Below, piece after piece: positions 33,621-43,303 of a stretch of 64,000 nt of DNA. The position numbers and the translations under genes were made by a program. Origin of the DNA: Flavobacterium sp. MK4S-17 (GTDB taxonomy: Bacteria; Bacteroidota; Bacteroidia; Flavobacteriales; Flavobacteriaceae); NCBI RefSeq assembly GCF_009848495.1, contig NZ_WWEP01000001.1, positions 62,001 through 126,000 on the forward strand, written 5' to 3'. Within the stretch, counting starts at the first letter, position 1; each line of letters opens with the position of its first letter. The notes beneath the pieces were generated by a model. The model was not told the origin of the DNA and searched no databases. It saw only the letters and a list, made by a program, of their open reading frames with translations.

Positions 33621-34472
33621 ATGAATTTTAGAACAAGACTGTCATATAATAACAGGTTGTTATTTGTGTACAAAGACGGACAAGTGAAACAGACAAGATT
33701 TGTTGAAGTTTCATATTTTGGAGATAACTATGTATTGGCAAAATGCAGCGACAGTGTATTTTATACTTTGCTGGATTTAGATGGAAATGAGCTTTCGGAA
33801 GAGATTCACGTGGTACACCGTTTTCAAAACGGACTTTTGCTTACTTACAATTTTTTTGAGAAAAACTATAAGTCATCTGACGGTATAAGTTATGTTATTA
33901 ATTATAACGTATACAAAGCTTTAAATTTTGATACCGGTAAGTCTTTTGTTGTTAATGTTATCCAGTCAGATAATCTGCTGAATAGTAATGAGAATGATTT
34001 TCTCAAGAATAAACATTGGAAGGTTACGGTTAAAGAATTTTTAAATAAGCCAATATACTGCTTTAAAGATTTTGTTTTTTCAGAATTGCTTGATAACCAG
34101 TATTTAATTGTTGCTTCATATTTTGATTTCAACATTGCAAAAGCATCAGCAGAGAAGGGTACAGGCACTACTTTTAACTTTGATGTGCATAAATATAAAA
34201 GAATATGGGGAGTAGTCGATATTTATAACTGTAAGGAATATAATGACGAAACTGATATTAATGATAAAATACTTTCTAAATTAACCTTTAATGAAGCCGA
34301 ATATGAACTGGCTGAGTTAATGGAACTTCCTGAAAAACCTATTCTTGAAGATTACAAAGAGAAAGCCGTATTTAACGATGTGGCTGCCGAATTTGTGATG
34401 TACAATAACTGGAAGAAGAAGAACAGGTGGAAATCAATGCTTTTAGGAATTTTGTCTTTGAACATCAACTAA
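33621..34472 (+). CDS. Hypothetical protein
   Basis: A 283-residue protein that I do not recognise. It has no signal peptide or membrane helix and is rich in aromatic residues and beta-strand patterns in its first two thirds (NRLLFVYKDGQVKQTRFVEVSYFGDNYVLAKC), with a charged helical C-terminus (YNNWKKKNRWKSMLLG). It is flanked by the paired repeats upstream and a perfect terminator downstream, so it is a single-gene unit under its own control. Confidence 0.7.
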   Translation: MNFRTRLSYNNRLLFVYKDGQVKQTRFVEVSYFGDNYVLAKCSDSVFYTLLDLDGNELSEEIHVVHRFQNGLLLTYNFFEKNYKSSDGISYVINYNVYKALNFDTGKSFVVNVIQSDNLLNSNENDFLKNKHWKVTVKEFLNKPIYCFKDFVFSELLDNQYLIVASYFDFNIAKASAEKGTGTTFNFDVHKYKRIWGVVDIYNCKEYNDETDINDKILSKLTFNEAEYELAELMELPEKPILEDYKEKAVFNDVAAEFVMYNNWKKKNRWKSMLLGILSLNIN

Positions 34473-34483
34473 CTAATTACTAT

Positions 34484-34514
34484 AAAAGCTGTAGAATTAA
34501 TTCTACAGCTTTTT
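34484..34514 (+). terminator. Bidirectional terminator hairpin
   Basis: AAAAGCTGTAGAATT (34,484-34,498) followed directly by its exact complement AATTCTACAGCTTTT makes a perfect palindrome with a T-run on the plus strand. It lies 12 bases after the hypothetical gene. Confidence 0.85.
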
Positions 34515-34549
34515 ATTCGTTAATTTTATCTTAATAAGATGATAATTTA

Positions 34550-34557
34550 TATATTTG
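34550..34557 (+). promoter_or_regulatory. -7 box for the small membrane protein gene
   Basis: TATATTTG matches the Bacteroidota -7 consensus TAnnTTTG and lies 23 bases upstream of the ATG at 34,580. The -33 box is only approximate (TTTT near 34,524). Confidence 0.45.
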
Positions 34558-34579
34558 CGGTGCCCAAAATATCGTAAAT

Positions 34580-34792
34580 ATGTTTAAATTAATTTTACCT
34601 CCCGTGCCTTTATTAAGGCTTGTAGGCAATGCCTTACAACTTTGGTTGTTGCCATTACCAGGTTTAAAACCTGCCGTAATCAAATTAAACAAAAAAGATG
34701 TATCTGTAGTTTTTTATGCTGCTGTTGCTTATGTAGTTGCAGTTATGGTTACTATGGTACATGGTTTTTCATCAATTAGTAAAATTTGCTAA
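34580..34792 (+). CDS. Small hydrophobic protein, 70 residues
   Basis: A short, strongly hydrophobic protein with a C-terminal membrane helix (VVFYAAVAYVVAVMVTMVHGF) and an N-terminal amphipathic, proline-rich stretch (LPPVPLLRLVGNALQLWLLPLPGL). A TATATTTG box just upstream, and a terminator before that, support a separate transcript. No family recognised. The small size leaves a chance that it is spurious. Confidence 0.45.
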   Translation: MFKLILPPVPLLRLVGNALQLWLLPLPGLKPAVIKLNKKDVSVVFYAAVAYVVAVMVTMVHGFSSISKIC

Positions 34793-34931
34793 ACCAAGCA
34801 GATTAATTCCGGAAATTGATAAGAGCCTTACTGCTCATACTATCATAATTAAGATTTATAATTTTAACCAATTATTTATTTGTGAACTTCTGTATAGATA
34901 GTTCAGATAATAGGAAAAAAACTAATTCGTT

Positions 34932-36164
34932 ATGAGATTCATTTTTGATTATATAGAGCATTTTTGGATATCATTAAGCTCATTTCCATTTGTTATACAA
35001 ATAGCAATATTTTTTATACTTTTTAGCTGTTTAGCAACTATGTCTTTTATGATTATTGTATTTGCTGTGCGCAGGACAAAAGCAATTAAAGAAAAGATTG
35101 TAAAGGAGTTAAGGCCCAGGATGTTTACATTTTTAAGGAACATTGTAATATCCAAAGACGAATATACGGAAGAAGAAATCCTTAATTCATTTGTAGAAAA
35201 TTTTGGCGAACTTACTAAAAAGGTATATGTATCACTGATACCTACGCTCGAAGATGTTTTTAAGCAGGAAAAACACCAATTGAATTATAACAATTATATG
35301 AATATTGTAAATTCATTAAAAATTGACGAGTACCTTGAAAAACGACTTGATTTTTCCAATACACGTGTACGTTTAAGAGCCTTTCAGTCATTATCAAGGC
35401 TTGAACTTACAATTTCAGACTCAAAAATATTACCACATACTTACGCCAAGAACTCATCTTTGCGTAAAGAATCGAGGGCTTCATACGTAGGTGTAAGTAA
35501 TAATGACCCGTTTAAATTTTTCGACCAGGAAAATGACCTTAACGACTGGGACCAGATAAGCCTTATGCAGCAGTTTTTACTGCACCATAAAGATAACCTG
35601 CCCAACTTTAGTAAATGGATTAAATACTCTAAAGATACTGCACAAATAAGGTTTTTTATTAAAATGGCAGCCTATTTTAAACAATCATCTGCCATAAACA
35701 CAGTGAAAGAACTTTTAGTGCATGAAGACCATATAGTGCGAAAAGAAGCCATTTTAGGCTTGGGCAGGATGAGGGTAAAAGAAGTGGAAAAAAGGTTTAT
35801 CCAAATGTATTTTACACAGCCTTTGGTTTGTCAAAATGCAATAATTGAGGCTATATCATATATAAATTCGGGGGAATCACTTGAATTTTTAACAGAAGCC
35901 TATCATTCGGTTAATAACAGCGATTCTAAAAAACTTATTGCTGAAGTTATCTATTTATACGGAGATGCCGGCAGGGCTTATTTTAATGAACTTCTTAAAG
36001 TGGAGGAGGAGTTTAACCTACTTATATTAAAGCACGTTCAAAACCCTTTAATACCTTCGGCACTAAAAGTGTATCACGAAAAATTAAAACAGCAAACTGA
36101 AGAAACTACATCCGATAAACCTGCATCAATTAAAAGCAAAATAATTTCCAAGGCAGGATACTAA
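34932..36164 (+). CDS. Membrane-anchored HEAT-repeat protein
   Basis: A 410-residue protein with an N-terminal membrane helix (FVIQIAIFFILFSCLATMSFMIIVFAV) and a cytoplasmic alpha-solenoid. HEAT-like units are visible at HEDHIVRKEAILGLGRMRVKEVEKRFIQMY and the following YINSGESLEFLTEAYHSVNNSDSKKLIAEVIYLYG. It begins the five-gene envelope locus; the GT2 gene follows after 35 bases. It may act as a scaffold or regulator of the synthase, but this is inferred from position only. Confidence 0.75.
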   Translation: MRFIFDYIEHFWISLSSFPFVIQIAIFFILFSCLATMSFMIIVFAVRRTKAIKEKIVKELRPRMFTFLRNIVISKDEYTEEEILNSFVENFGELTKKVYVSLIPTLEDVFKQEKHQLNYNNYMNIVNSLKIDEYLEKRLDFSNTRVRLRAFQSLSRLELTISDSKILPHTYAKNSSLRKESRASYVGVSNNDPFKFFDQENDLNDWDQISLMQQFLLHHKDNLPNFSKWIKYSKDTAQIRFFIKMAAYFKQSSAINTVKELLVHEDHIVRKEAILGLGRMRVKEVEKRFIQMYFTQPLVCQNAIIEAISYINSGESLEFLTEAYHSVNNSDSKKLIAEVIYLYGDAGRAYFNELLKVEEEFNLLILKHVQNPLIPSALKVYHEKLKQQTEETTSDKPASIKSKIISKAGY

Positions 36165-36199
36165 TATTAATATGATAATCATATTAAAAAAACTATTAC

Positions 36200-37654
36200 A
36201 TGGGGGCAACCTTTGACTTTTTTGAATACTTTGTCTTCTTTTACGCATCTTCAATGTTTTTTGTGTATCTGGTGCTGGGTGTGCTTTCAATACTGAATAT
36301 AACCCGATACCGTACTTACAATTCAAGGCTTGATGACCAGTTTTTAATTGACTCTCCGCTAACACCGGGTATCTCGGTTGTGGCTCCGGCTTATAATGAA
36401 GAAAAAACCATAATTGTAAACGTAAAATCGCTGCTGACTTTAAATTATCCGTTGTTTGAGGTAATTATTGTGAATGACGGTAGTAAAGATAAAACACTGG
36501 ATCTTTTAATTGAGGAATTTGATCTTGAGGAAACACCCTATGCTTATGTTGAAAGGATAAAAACAAAGCCGTTTAAAAGGATATTTAAGTCTACCAATCC
36601 AAAATATTCTAAACTTACGGTTGTAGATAAAGTAAATGGCGGTACTAAGGCAGATGCATCCAATGCAGGTATCAATGCCTCGCAATATCCTTATTTTGTT
36701 TGTACCGATGTGGATTGTATATTAGACAGGAACACGATGCTGCGCATGATTAAGCCCATCCTTAACTCTAAGGTTAAAGTAATTGCTGTAGGCGCAACGT
36801 TAAGAATGTCTAATAGTTGCGAAATTGATGAAGGTGTAATTGAGCGTGTAAAGCCGCCAAAAAGATTAATCCCAAGATTTCAGGAACTGGAATATCTGCG
36901 TGCCTACCTTTTTGGTAAAATGGGGTGGAGCCTTATAAACTGTGTGCCGAACGTGTCGGGCGGTCTAGGGCTATTTGATAAGGAAGTGGCTGTAAATGCC
37001 GGTGGATATGATGGTGCTTCGCATGCCGAGGATATGGATATTATGGTGAAGATGGCAGCTTATATGATTAATAACCACCAAAAATATAAAATAGGCTACA
37101 TACCGGTTTCCTGCTGCTGGACGGAAGGCCCGCCTAACGTAAGGATTTTGGGCAGGCAGCGTGTGCGTTGGGCTACAGGCCTTGCCCAGATATTTTTTGT
37201 GCACAGGAAAATATTGCTAAACCCTACATATAAAAAATTAGGACTTGTAACTTTCCCATTCCAGTTAATTTATGAATTCCTTGCACCGATTATTGAAGCA
37301 ATAGGTATTGTTTACTTCATATTCCTTGTACTTAAAGGGGATGTAAACTGGCAGATGGCAGGTTATATTTTCCTTTATTCCTATTCGCTTGCTATAATGT
37401 TCGGTACTATGGTTATTTTTCTTGATAACTTTGTTAAAAGGCAATATAAAACAGCAAGGGAAACCATGAAGCTGTGGCTGGTAGTATTTTTAGAACCGTT
37501 TTTATACCACCCTTTACTGATTTATTTTTCTTTAAAAGGATACTTTAATTTTTACACCTCCAGGCAAATGGAGTGGGGAACTATGACCCGGCAGGGATAT
37601 GAAAATACAAATAAGCAACCCAAAATAAATACTGATTCACAGGATAATGGATAA
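36200..37654 (+). CDS. Processive-type family 2 glycosyltransferase, membrane-bound
   Basis: A 484-residue protein. It has an N-terminal membrane helix, then a GT2 catalytic domain (ISVVAPAYNEEKTIIVNVKSLL, VIIVNDGSKDKT, VCTDVDCIL as the DxD motif) and the QRVRW motif (QxxRW), followed by three or four C-terminal membrane helices. This is the cellulose/hyaluronan/PgaC-like architecture that polymerises a sugar and extrudes it across the inner membrane. The sugar cannot be told from sequence. It overlaps the following TPR/barrel gene by 8 bases, indicating coupled synthesis and export. Confidence 0.9.
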   Translation: MGATFDFFEYFVFFYASSMFFVYLVLGVLSILNITRYRTYNSRLDDQFLIDSPLTPGISVVAPAYNEEKTIIVNVKSLLTLNYPLFEVIIVNDGSKDKTLDLLIEEFDLEETPYAYVERIKTKPFKRIFKSTNPKYSKLTVVDKVNGGTKADASNAGINASQYPYFVCTDVDCILDRNTMLRMIKPILNSKVKVIAVGATLRMSNSCEIDEGVIERVKPPKRLIPRFQELEYLRAYLFGKMGWSLINCVPNVSGGLGLFDKEVAVNAGGYDGASHAEDMDIMVKMAAYMINNHQKYKIGYIPVSCCWTEGPPNVRILGRQRVRWATGLAQIFFVHRKILLNPTYKKLGLVTFPFQLIYEFLAPIIEAIGIVYFIFLVLKGDVNWQMAGYIFLYSYSLAIMFGTMVIFLDNFVKRQYKTARETMKLWLVVFLEPFLYHPLLIYFSLKGYFNFYTSRQMEWGTMTRQGYENTNKQPKINTDSQDNG

Positions 37655-40520
37655 GAGTTTAACCCCGGGTTTTTTCAGGCTTTTTATCTGCATATTATTA
37701 TTTAATGTTCAGTGGGCTTTGCATGCGCAAAGCATATCATCGGATGAATATTATGCAATGGCAAAAGTAGAAGGGAACGAGAAAAAGAATTTTGCCAAGG
37801 CAGCCGATTACTGTGAAAAAGCACTAAAGCAGGCACCGTTTGATATGGATATTAAGGAATATCTGGGTAAATGTTATATGGAAATGGGCCAGCTTGAAAA
37901 GGCACGCATTGTTTTGCTTGAGGTTTTGCAGCGCAGCCCTAAAAGGGTTGATGCCCGCCATTACCTTTTAAATATAGAAACTCAGGAAAAAAGGTATTCC
38001 AGCGCGGTTTGCTATGCTAACGAACTGCTTGAAATTACCCCCTACAGCAAAACACTGTGGATGCGTAAAATAAACCTGTATAACCTTATGAACAACAGGA
38101 TGGAAGCCAACAGGGAAACGCGCCGCCTGTACCAGATTTTCCCTGATGATGCGGAAATAAGGATAATGTACAATAATGTGCTTAAGGAAGATGCCCTTAA
38201 AATGAATAAGGAAGGCGACCTTACCAGCGCAGTTAAACAATATGAAGAAGCCCTTAAGGTGACTAAAGATGATGCCAATTTATATTTAAACCTTATAAAC
38301 CTGTATTTAAAGTTAGGCAATACAAATGCTGCGCTTAACATGGCTGACAGGGGATTGTTTTACCTGCCCAACAACAGGGAAATATTAAATAAAAAGATCG
38401 GGATTTTACAGGAGCAGGGGCAATACCAGCAAGCTATTGATTTGGTACAAAAACAGCTTAAAAAAGGACCGTCAGCCTATTACAGCGAATTATTAATTTA
38501 CCTCACTGCCGAAGCAGCAAGGTATTATAAAAATTCTGACCCATATATATTATACGGGCAGTTGTATGAAAGGGATAAAGGCAATACTGAAGCACACGAT
38601 TACCTGTTAAGTACTGCTTTAAGCAGGGGGTATTATTATGATGCACAACAGATGCTTACGCAGGATTTAAAATCAAATCCCAATTCAAAAGAGTTGTTGT
38701 CTAAGCAGCTCTATTTATACGAAAGCCAACAGAATATACAGGGGGCAAACAGTACTATCGAAAAGTTGTATGCCCTGTATCCGCAGGATGCAGATATACG
38801 TGCCAAATATGATGCTTTATCATACCAGAATGCCAAAATGCGTTTTATGGAACAGGATTATAAAGCAGCACTTCCTGTATTTGTAAGGCTATCAAGTCAT
38901 CCGGAATATGGCAGGTCAGCCAATAATTATATCTATTCCATTTACCTTGCGCAAAAGTCATACAGCAAGGCTATGGATTTAATTGACACTCTTATAAATG
39001 AAAATCCCGGGGAACACCAGTTAGTACTTAAAAAAATAGATTTGCTGGCCACAATGCAGGATTATGAAAACGCATATGAAATGGCACGGGAGTACAGGGA
39101 CAGGTATCCTGATTATCCTGAGTATGGGTATATGGTAAAAGACCTTTCTATTGAATATATTAAATACCTTAATGAAAGGGAAGGCTATGCTACTATTAAG
39201 GTTATAGCAGATGAACTTCTGGAAACCGACCCTTATAATATGCAGGCTTATCAGTATGGTATAGGCGCAAGAATTTCCATGGGCGAAAACCAGGAAGCTA
39301 TGCAGCTTATACAGGCAGCGCTGGAACGCTTTCCAGATTCAAAAGAAATGAAGCTTAAAGAAGCAGGTGTTTATTCAGCCTTGGGTGAACATGAAAAGGC
39401 TGTTGCCTCATTAAAGGCATTATCTGAAAAGTATCCTTACAATAATACTATGAGGGGTGCCCTGATTGAAGAAATGTTTCTGCTTGCCAAGCAAAGGGAA
39501 GATGATGATGATTTTTTCCATGCCAAAGATGTTTATCATGAAATTCTGGCAATAAAGCCTAATGATACGCTTGCAGCACTTAAACTTGCCAATATTTACA
39601 TAAAGAGGCAGGAATATGTAGAAGCGATGGTAATTGTTGACCGCAGCCTTGAGCTTAATAAGGATAACAATGAACTTTTATATAAAAAAGGCCAGATTTA
39701 TGAAGCAATGGGCGATTATAAAAGGGCTTTGGCCTTTCAAAAGAAATATGTGCCGCCTTATTATAAATATGATGAGCACATGGATCACCTGGATTACCTT
39801 GAAGCCAAGACCTTTAAAAACCAGGTTAATATAAGCTATCTTAGTGCTACTACCGATTCCATACCTATTAATACCTCTGTGGCTACTGTTGAGTATTTGA
39901 GGTTTGAAAAGAACAATACATACGTAGGCCGTATGAACTATGCTGCAAGGAATACCGGAGTAGGTGTGCAGGGTGAGGTTGACTGGTACCATACGTTTAA
40001 AAATAAATCAAGCTTTTTGGCCAATGCTGGTATTGCCAACCAGTTTTTTTCAAAATACAAAGTAGGGTTGTCTTATTTCCAGCCGTATAAAAAAGTATGG
40101 CAAAGTGAGTTGGGCATACGCTACACAGCCTTGCAGGACGACAGGAACCTTATATCAGGTATTTTGGGACTGGAACGCGCATTTGACCGTGTATGGCTTA
40201 ACGCAAGGGTTTCATTAATGAGGGATGAGGAAGATGTATATAATAATATCCTTTTACAGGCAAGGTTTTACATGCGTAACGAAAGGAATTATGTTATAGC
40301 CATGGCATCGGCCGGTACAGCACCCGAAGACCAGAAACTCGATTTCCAGACCAATACTTTCCTGTCTTATGTAAATACTATGGTAGGCGGTGGCTATTTT
40401 CACTACACCAGTCACAGGACAAGTGTGGGTATAATGGGCAACTGGTATAATTACCGGGTTACTGAGAACAGCTATATCAACCAGTATAATTTATTCTTAA
40501 CCATCAGGACAAGGTTTTAA
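37647..40520 (+). CDS. TPR periplasmic protein with C-terminal outer-membrane beta-barrel
   Basis: A 957-residue protein with a signal peptide (FRLFICILLFNVQWALHAQ). About 700 residues of TPR repeats follow (e.g. YCEKALKQAPFDMDIKEYLGKCYMEMGQLEKARIVLLEVLQRSP). The C-terminal ~200 residues are alternating aromatic beta-strands ending in a terminal aromatic-Phe strand (YNLFLTIRTRF), consistent with a YaiO-like barrel. TPR plus porin in one chain resembles PgaA, BcsC and other exopolysaccharide exporters, so it should carry the product of the adjacent GT2 synthase across the outer membrane. Confidence 0.85.
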   Translation: MDKSLTPGFFRLFICILLFNVQWALHAQSISSDEYYAMAKVEGNEKKNFAKAADYCEKALKQAPFDMDIKEYLGKCYMEMGQLEKARIVLLEVLQRSPKRVDARHYLLNIETQEKRYSSAVCYANELLEITPYSKTLWMRKINLYNLMNNRMEANRETRRLYQIFPDDAEIRIMYNNVLKEDALKMNKEGDLTSAVKQYEEALKVTKDDANLYLNLINLYLKLGNTNAALNMADRGLFYLPNNREILNKKIGILQEQGQYQQAIDLVQKQLKKGPSAYYSELLIYLTAEAARYYKNSDPYILYGQLYERDKGNTEAHDYLLSTALSRGYYYDAQQMLTQDLKSNPNSKELLSKQLYLYESQQNIQGANSTIEKLYALYPQDADIRAKYDALSYQNAKMRFMEQDYKAALPVFVRLSSHPEYGRSANNYIYSIYLAQKSYSKAMDLIDTLINENPGEHQLVLKKIDLLATMQDYENAYEMAREYRDRYPDYPEYGYMVKDLSIEYIKYLNEREGYATIKVIADELLETDPYNMQAYQYGIGARISMGENQEAMQLIQAALERFPDSKEMKLKEAGVYSALGEHEKAVASLKALSEKYPYNNTMRGALIEEMFLLAKQREDDDDFFHAKDVYHEILAIKPNDTLAALKLANIYIKRQEYVEAMVIVDRSLELNKDNNELLYKKGQIYEAMGDYKRALAFQKKYVPPYYKYDEHMDHLDYLEAKTFKNQVNISYLSATTDSIPINTSVATVEYLRFEKNNTYVGRMNYAARNTGVGVQGEVDWYHTFKNKSSFLANAGIANQFFSKYKVGLSYFQPYKKVWQSELGIRYTALQDDRNLISGILGLERAFDRVWLNARVSLMRDEEDVYNNILLQARFYMRNERNYVIAMASAGTAPEDQKLDFQTNTFLSYVNTMVGGGYFHYTSHRTSVGIMGNWYNYRVTENSYINQYNLFLTIRTRF

Positions 40521-40521
40521 T

Positions 40522-42648
40522 ATGCTTAATAAATTAACCATATATATATTTATCTTTTTTTGCACAGGGTGTAGTGGTGCTTCCAAAGATGTTATATTCT
40601 ACCAAAAAGGAAAGATAGCTCCTGTTATAGTAGTTGAAGATATGGGTGCAGCTTCTGTTGCTGTTGATTTCAGGGATTTGTTTGAAAAGGCTACCGGAGC
40701 AAGGTTACAGATTCTCAATAAAATTGGTACAGAAAAACATTATATTAAAATAGGCTTTAGTAAAGACAACAAAGGTTATTTCAATATTAAATGGGATAAT
40801 GATGCATTACATATTACTGCTGCCGGTAAAGAAAGTTTGTATTATGGCTGTAGGCACTTTTTATCTGAATATGCAGGGATAAGCCAGTTTAATGTTTACA
40901 GGAATAACAGTTTAACTGATACAATAAAATTTCCCCAGGATTTGGATTATACCTTTATACCTGATTTTGAATACAGGGAACCTTTTTTTACAGATAATTA
41001 TAATGCTGAATTCCGAAAGTGGAATAAAACTAATACGCTTGATGAACATTGGGGGTTGTGGGGGCATAATATTGCAAAGGTTATAAAACCTACCGCCGAA
41101 ATGATGGCTGAAATAAATGGCGAAAAAAATGAGGAGCAATTCTGTTTTTCCAGCCCCGAACTTGAAAAAGCTATTATTAATCACATAAACAGGCAGGAGC
41201 AGGATAACCCAGGGCATGATAAATTTATGATAATGCCCAACGATAACGCAATTGTTTGCCAATGCAGCAAGTGTATTGCAAAAGGCAATACAAAAACAAA
41301 TGCAAGCCCTGCTGTTTTTTCTTTACTAAATAAACTTTCTGTTAAGTTTCCATATAAGCAGTTTTTTAGCACTGCTTATATTACTACACAGCACCCGCCC
41401 GCATTTAAACTGGCTGACAATGCAGGGGTAATGATAAGCACAATGGATTTTCCTAAGGGAGTGGTAATTAGCAAATCGAATAAAAAAGAGAAAATTGCCG
41501 CAATTTTTTCAGATTGGAAAAAAGTAACCGACAAAATTTATATTTGGGATTATGCAGTAAACTTTGATAATTATTTCCAGTCCTACCCAACATTATCCAT
41601 AACGCAGGAAAACCTGAAATTTTATAAAAATGCCGGGGCAAAGGGTGTTTTTATGCATGGCAGGGAGGATGCTTACTGTGCTTTTGGAGATCTTAAATGT
41701 TATGTTTATGCACAGCTACTCTCGAATGTAGGTATTGATATTGATACTGCCGTTGCTTATTATTTTAAACAACAATACCCTGAATTCAGCGAAATACTAA
41801 CCGATTATTATCTTAAAATTGACCATCTTTCGCTGGAATCAAACAAAGTGCTTGATATTTATGGCGGACTGAAACAGGCGAAGAAAAAATATTTAAACAC
41901 TGATGAATTTAATACCTTTTATTCCAATATCATTCAAAGGGCAGATAATAATGAATATAGGGAACTAAATCCTTTATTGCTGGCCTTAACATTCCAAAAA
42001 CTGGAATTAATGCGTACCAATAGTATTGGAAAAAATGGATATGCCAATTTTGATAGTGCTACAGCAACAGCAAAATTGAATACTGAAGTAGAGGAATTAC
42101 TGGAAAGGTTGACAAAATTGCAGAAATCAACAGGTATTGAATCATTTAAAGAAGCAGGCTTTTCCATAAATGATTACATAGGCTTGTGGAGGGACGAAAT
42201 TGTAAAACCGGGTTATAAAAACCTGTTGTATGGTAAAAATTTTACGTTGCTTTCTGCTCAGGATGAAGATTATACAGATATGAACATGCTGAACGATGGC
42301 GCAATAGGCTTTCATGATTATTATAATAACTGGGTTTTGAATACAGTTGACGCCTTTTCGGTAAAAATAAATGCATCTGATATCGCCGGGGCCCATGAAC
42401 TGGAAATGAATTTTTTAAGCGATGTGCGCCATAATATATATTTACCCCAAAAGCTTGAAGTTACTGTTGACGGTAAAAAATATGAAACTGTATTAGCTTT
42501 TGATAACAACAGAGACAGGATATATAAACACAAAGCTGTAATGCCGTTACAGGTTAATACAGACAGCAGGGAGGTTATTATAAAAGTTATTAAGCAAAAT
42601 GATTTTAAAAGTAAATCAATAGCCTGCGATGAAATTATTTTTAAATAG
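40522..42648 (+). CDS. DUF4838 lipoprotein, glycoside-hydrolase-like
   Basis: A 708-residue lipoprotein: MLNKLTIYIFIFFCTGC with lipidated Cys17. After a small alpha/beta N-terminal domain like those in front of GH20/GH67 enzymes comes the DUF4838 domain (FMIMPNDNAIVCQCSKCIAK; FSTAYITTQHPP; GAKGVFMHGREDAYCAFGDLKCYVYAQLL). The C-terminal ~140 residues are a beta-sandwich (LNDGAIGFHDYYNNWVLN). DUF4838 proteins are predicted to act on polysaccharides. Here it follows the exporter by 1 base, so it could trim or modify the exported polymer, as PgaB does in Pga systems. No catalytic residue is claimed. Confidence 0.8.
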   Translation: MLNKLTIYIFIFFCTGCSGASKDVIFYQKGKIAPVIVVEDMGAASVAVDFRDLFEKATGARLQILNKIGTEKHYIKIGFSKDNKGYFNIKWDNDALHITAAGKESLYYGCRHFLSEYAGISQFNVYRNNSLTDTIKFPQDLDYTFIPDFEYREPFFTDNYNAEFRKWNKTNTLDEHWGLWGHNIAKVIKPTAEMMAEINGEKNEEQFCFSSPELEKAIINHINRQEQDNPGHDKFMIMPNDNAIVCQCSKCIAKGNTKTNASPAVFSLLNKLSVKFPYKQFFSTAYITTQHPPAFKLADNAGVMISTMDFPKGVVISKSNKKEKIAAIFSDWKKVTDKIYIWDYAVNFDNYFQSYPTLSITQENLKFYKNAGAKGVFMHGREDAYCAFGDLKCYVYAQLLSNVGIDIDTAVAYYFKQQYPEFSEILTDYYLKIDHLSLESNKVLDIYGGLKQAKKKYLNTDEFNTFYSNIIQRADNNEYRELNPLLLALTFQKLELMRTNSIGKNGYANFDSATATAKLNTEVEELLERLTKLQKSTGIESFKEAGFSINDYIGLWRDEIVKPGYKNLLYGKNFTLLSAQDEDYTDMNMLNDGAIGFHDYYNNWVLNTVDAFSVKINASDIAGAHELEMNFLSDVRHNIYLPQKLEVTVDGKKYETVLAFDNNRDRIYKHKAVMPLQVNTDSREVIIKVIKQNDFKSKSIACDEIIFK

Positions 42649-42661
42649 AGTAAAGGGAGGT

Positions 42662-43225
42662 ATGAAAAATTTTAATTTCAGCAGAAAATATTTAGGCATT
42701 GCATATACATGTTTTTTTGCCCTTATGCTTGCAGGCTGTGGTGGAGATGGAGAGAATGCATTACTGGAACCTACTACTATAGAAATTGAAGACCCATTGA
42801 GGCATTATTATCCTATAATACAGGGGCAGAAGCAAAATATAGTAGTAAAGATTACCAATACCGGAGATGAGCCCCTTAAAATTTTTAATGTGCTGCCTTC
42901 CTGCGGATGCACACTTGCCAAATTTCCAAAAAACGCAATTGCGCCCGATAACTACGGGCTTATTGAAATGGAATATAACAGTACCAAAAATATTGGCTAT
43001 GTAGGTATTTACACTACCATAATAGCAAATACCAAAATAAAATCTCATACCATATTTTTTGACCTTTATGTAGTGCCCGATGCGCTTTACACTAAAGATT
43101 ATGAAGAACTTTACCAGATAGAGATGGAAAAGGAAAAAGGGCTTGGTATACAGAAAATGGTTGATGGCGAAACAAACCAAAGGGGGTATATAGTTGACTC
43201 TACAGGGGTAAGAAAATTTAAATAA
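42662..43225 (+). CDS. DUF1573 lipoprotein
   Basis: The chosen start is the ATG at 42,662, preceded by the strong Shine-Dalgarno AAAGGGAGGT; an upstream in-frame ATG lies inside the previous gene. The 187-residue product has a lipobox (LMLAGCGG) and one DUF1573 domain (VVKITNTGDEPLKIFNVLPSCGCTLAKFP), an ASPM-SPD-2-Hydin-like Ig fold with the family's CGC motif. DUF1573 proteins are abundant in Bacteroidota envelopes. It is the last gene of the polysaccharide-type operon and is followed by a terminator. Confidence 0.85.
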   Translation: MKNFNFSRKYLGIAYTCFFALMLAGCGGDGENALLEPTTIEIEDPLRHYYPIIQGQKQNIVVKITNTGDEPLKIFNVLPSCGCTLAKFPKNAIAPDNYGLIEMEYNSTKNIGYVGIYTTIIANTKIKSHTIFFDLYVVPDALYTKDYEELYQIEMEKEKGLGIQKMVDGETNQRGYIVDSTGVRKFK

Positions 43226-43244
43226 ACAACTACTACACAAATAT

Positions 43245-43266
43245 TCCCGCTTCGGCGGGATTTTTT
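43245..43266 (+). terminator. Terminator at the end of the envelope locus
   Basis: TCCCGC-TTCG-GCGGGA (43,245-43,260) forms a 6-bp stem with a TTCG tetraloop, followed by TTTTTT. Confidence 0.85.
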
Positions 43267-43277
43267 ATTTGCAGATG

Positions 43278-43285
43278 TATCTTTG
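43278..43285 (+). promoter_or_regulatory. -7 box for the MutS-like gene
   Basis: TATCTTTG matches TAnnTTTG and lies 18 bases before the ATG at 43,304. It overlaps the alternative TTG start at 43,283, which argues that translation begins at the ATG. Confidence 0.5.
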
Positions 43286-43303
43286 CTTTTCATCAATATC
43301 ACA

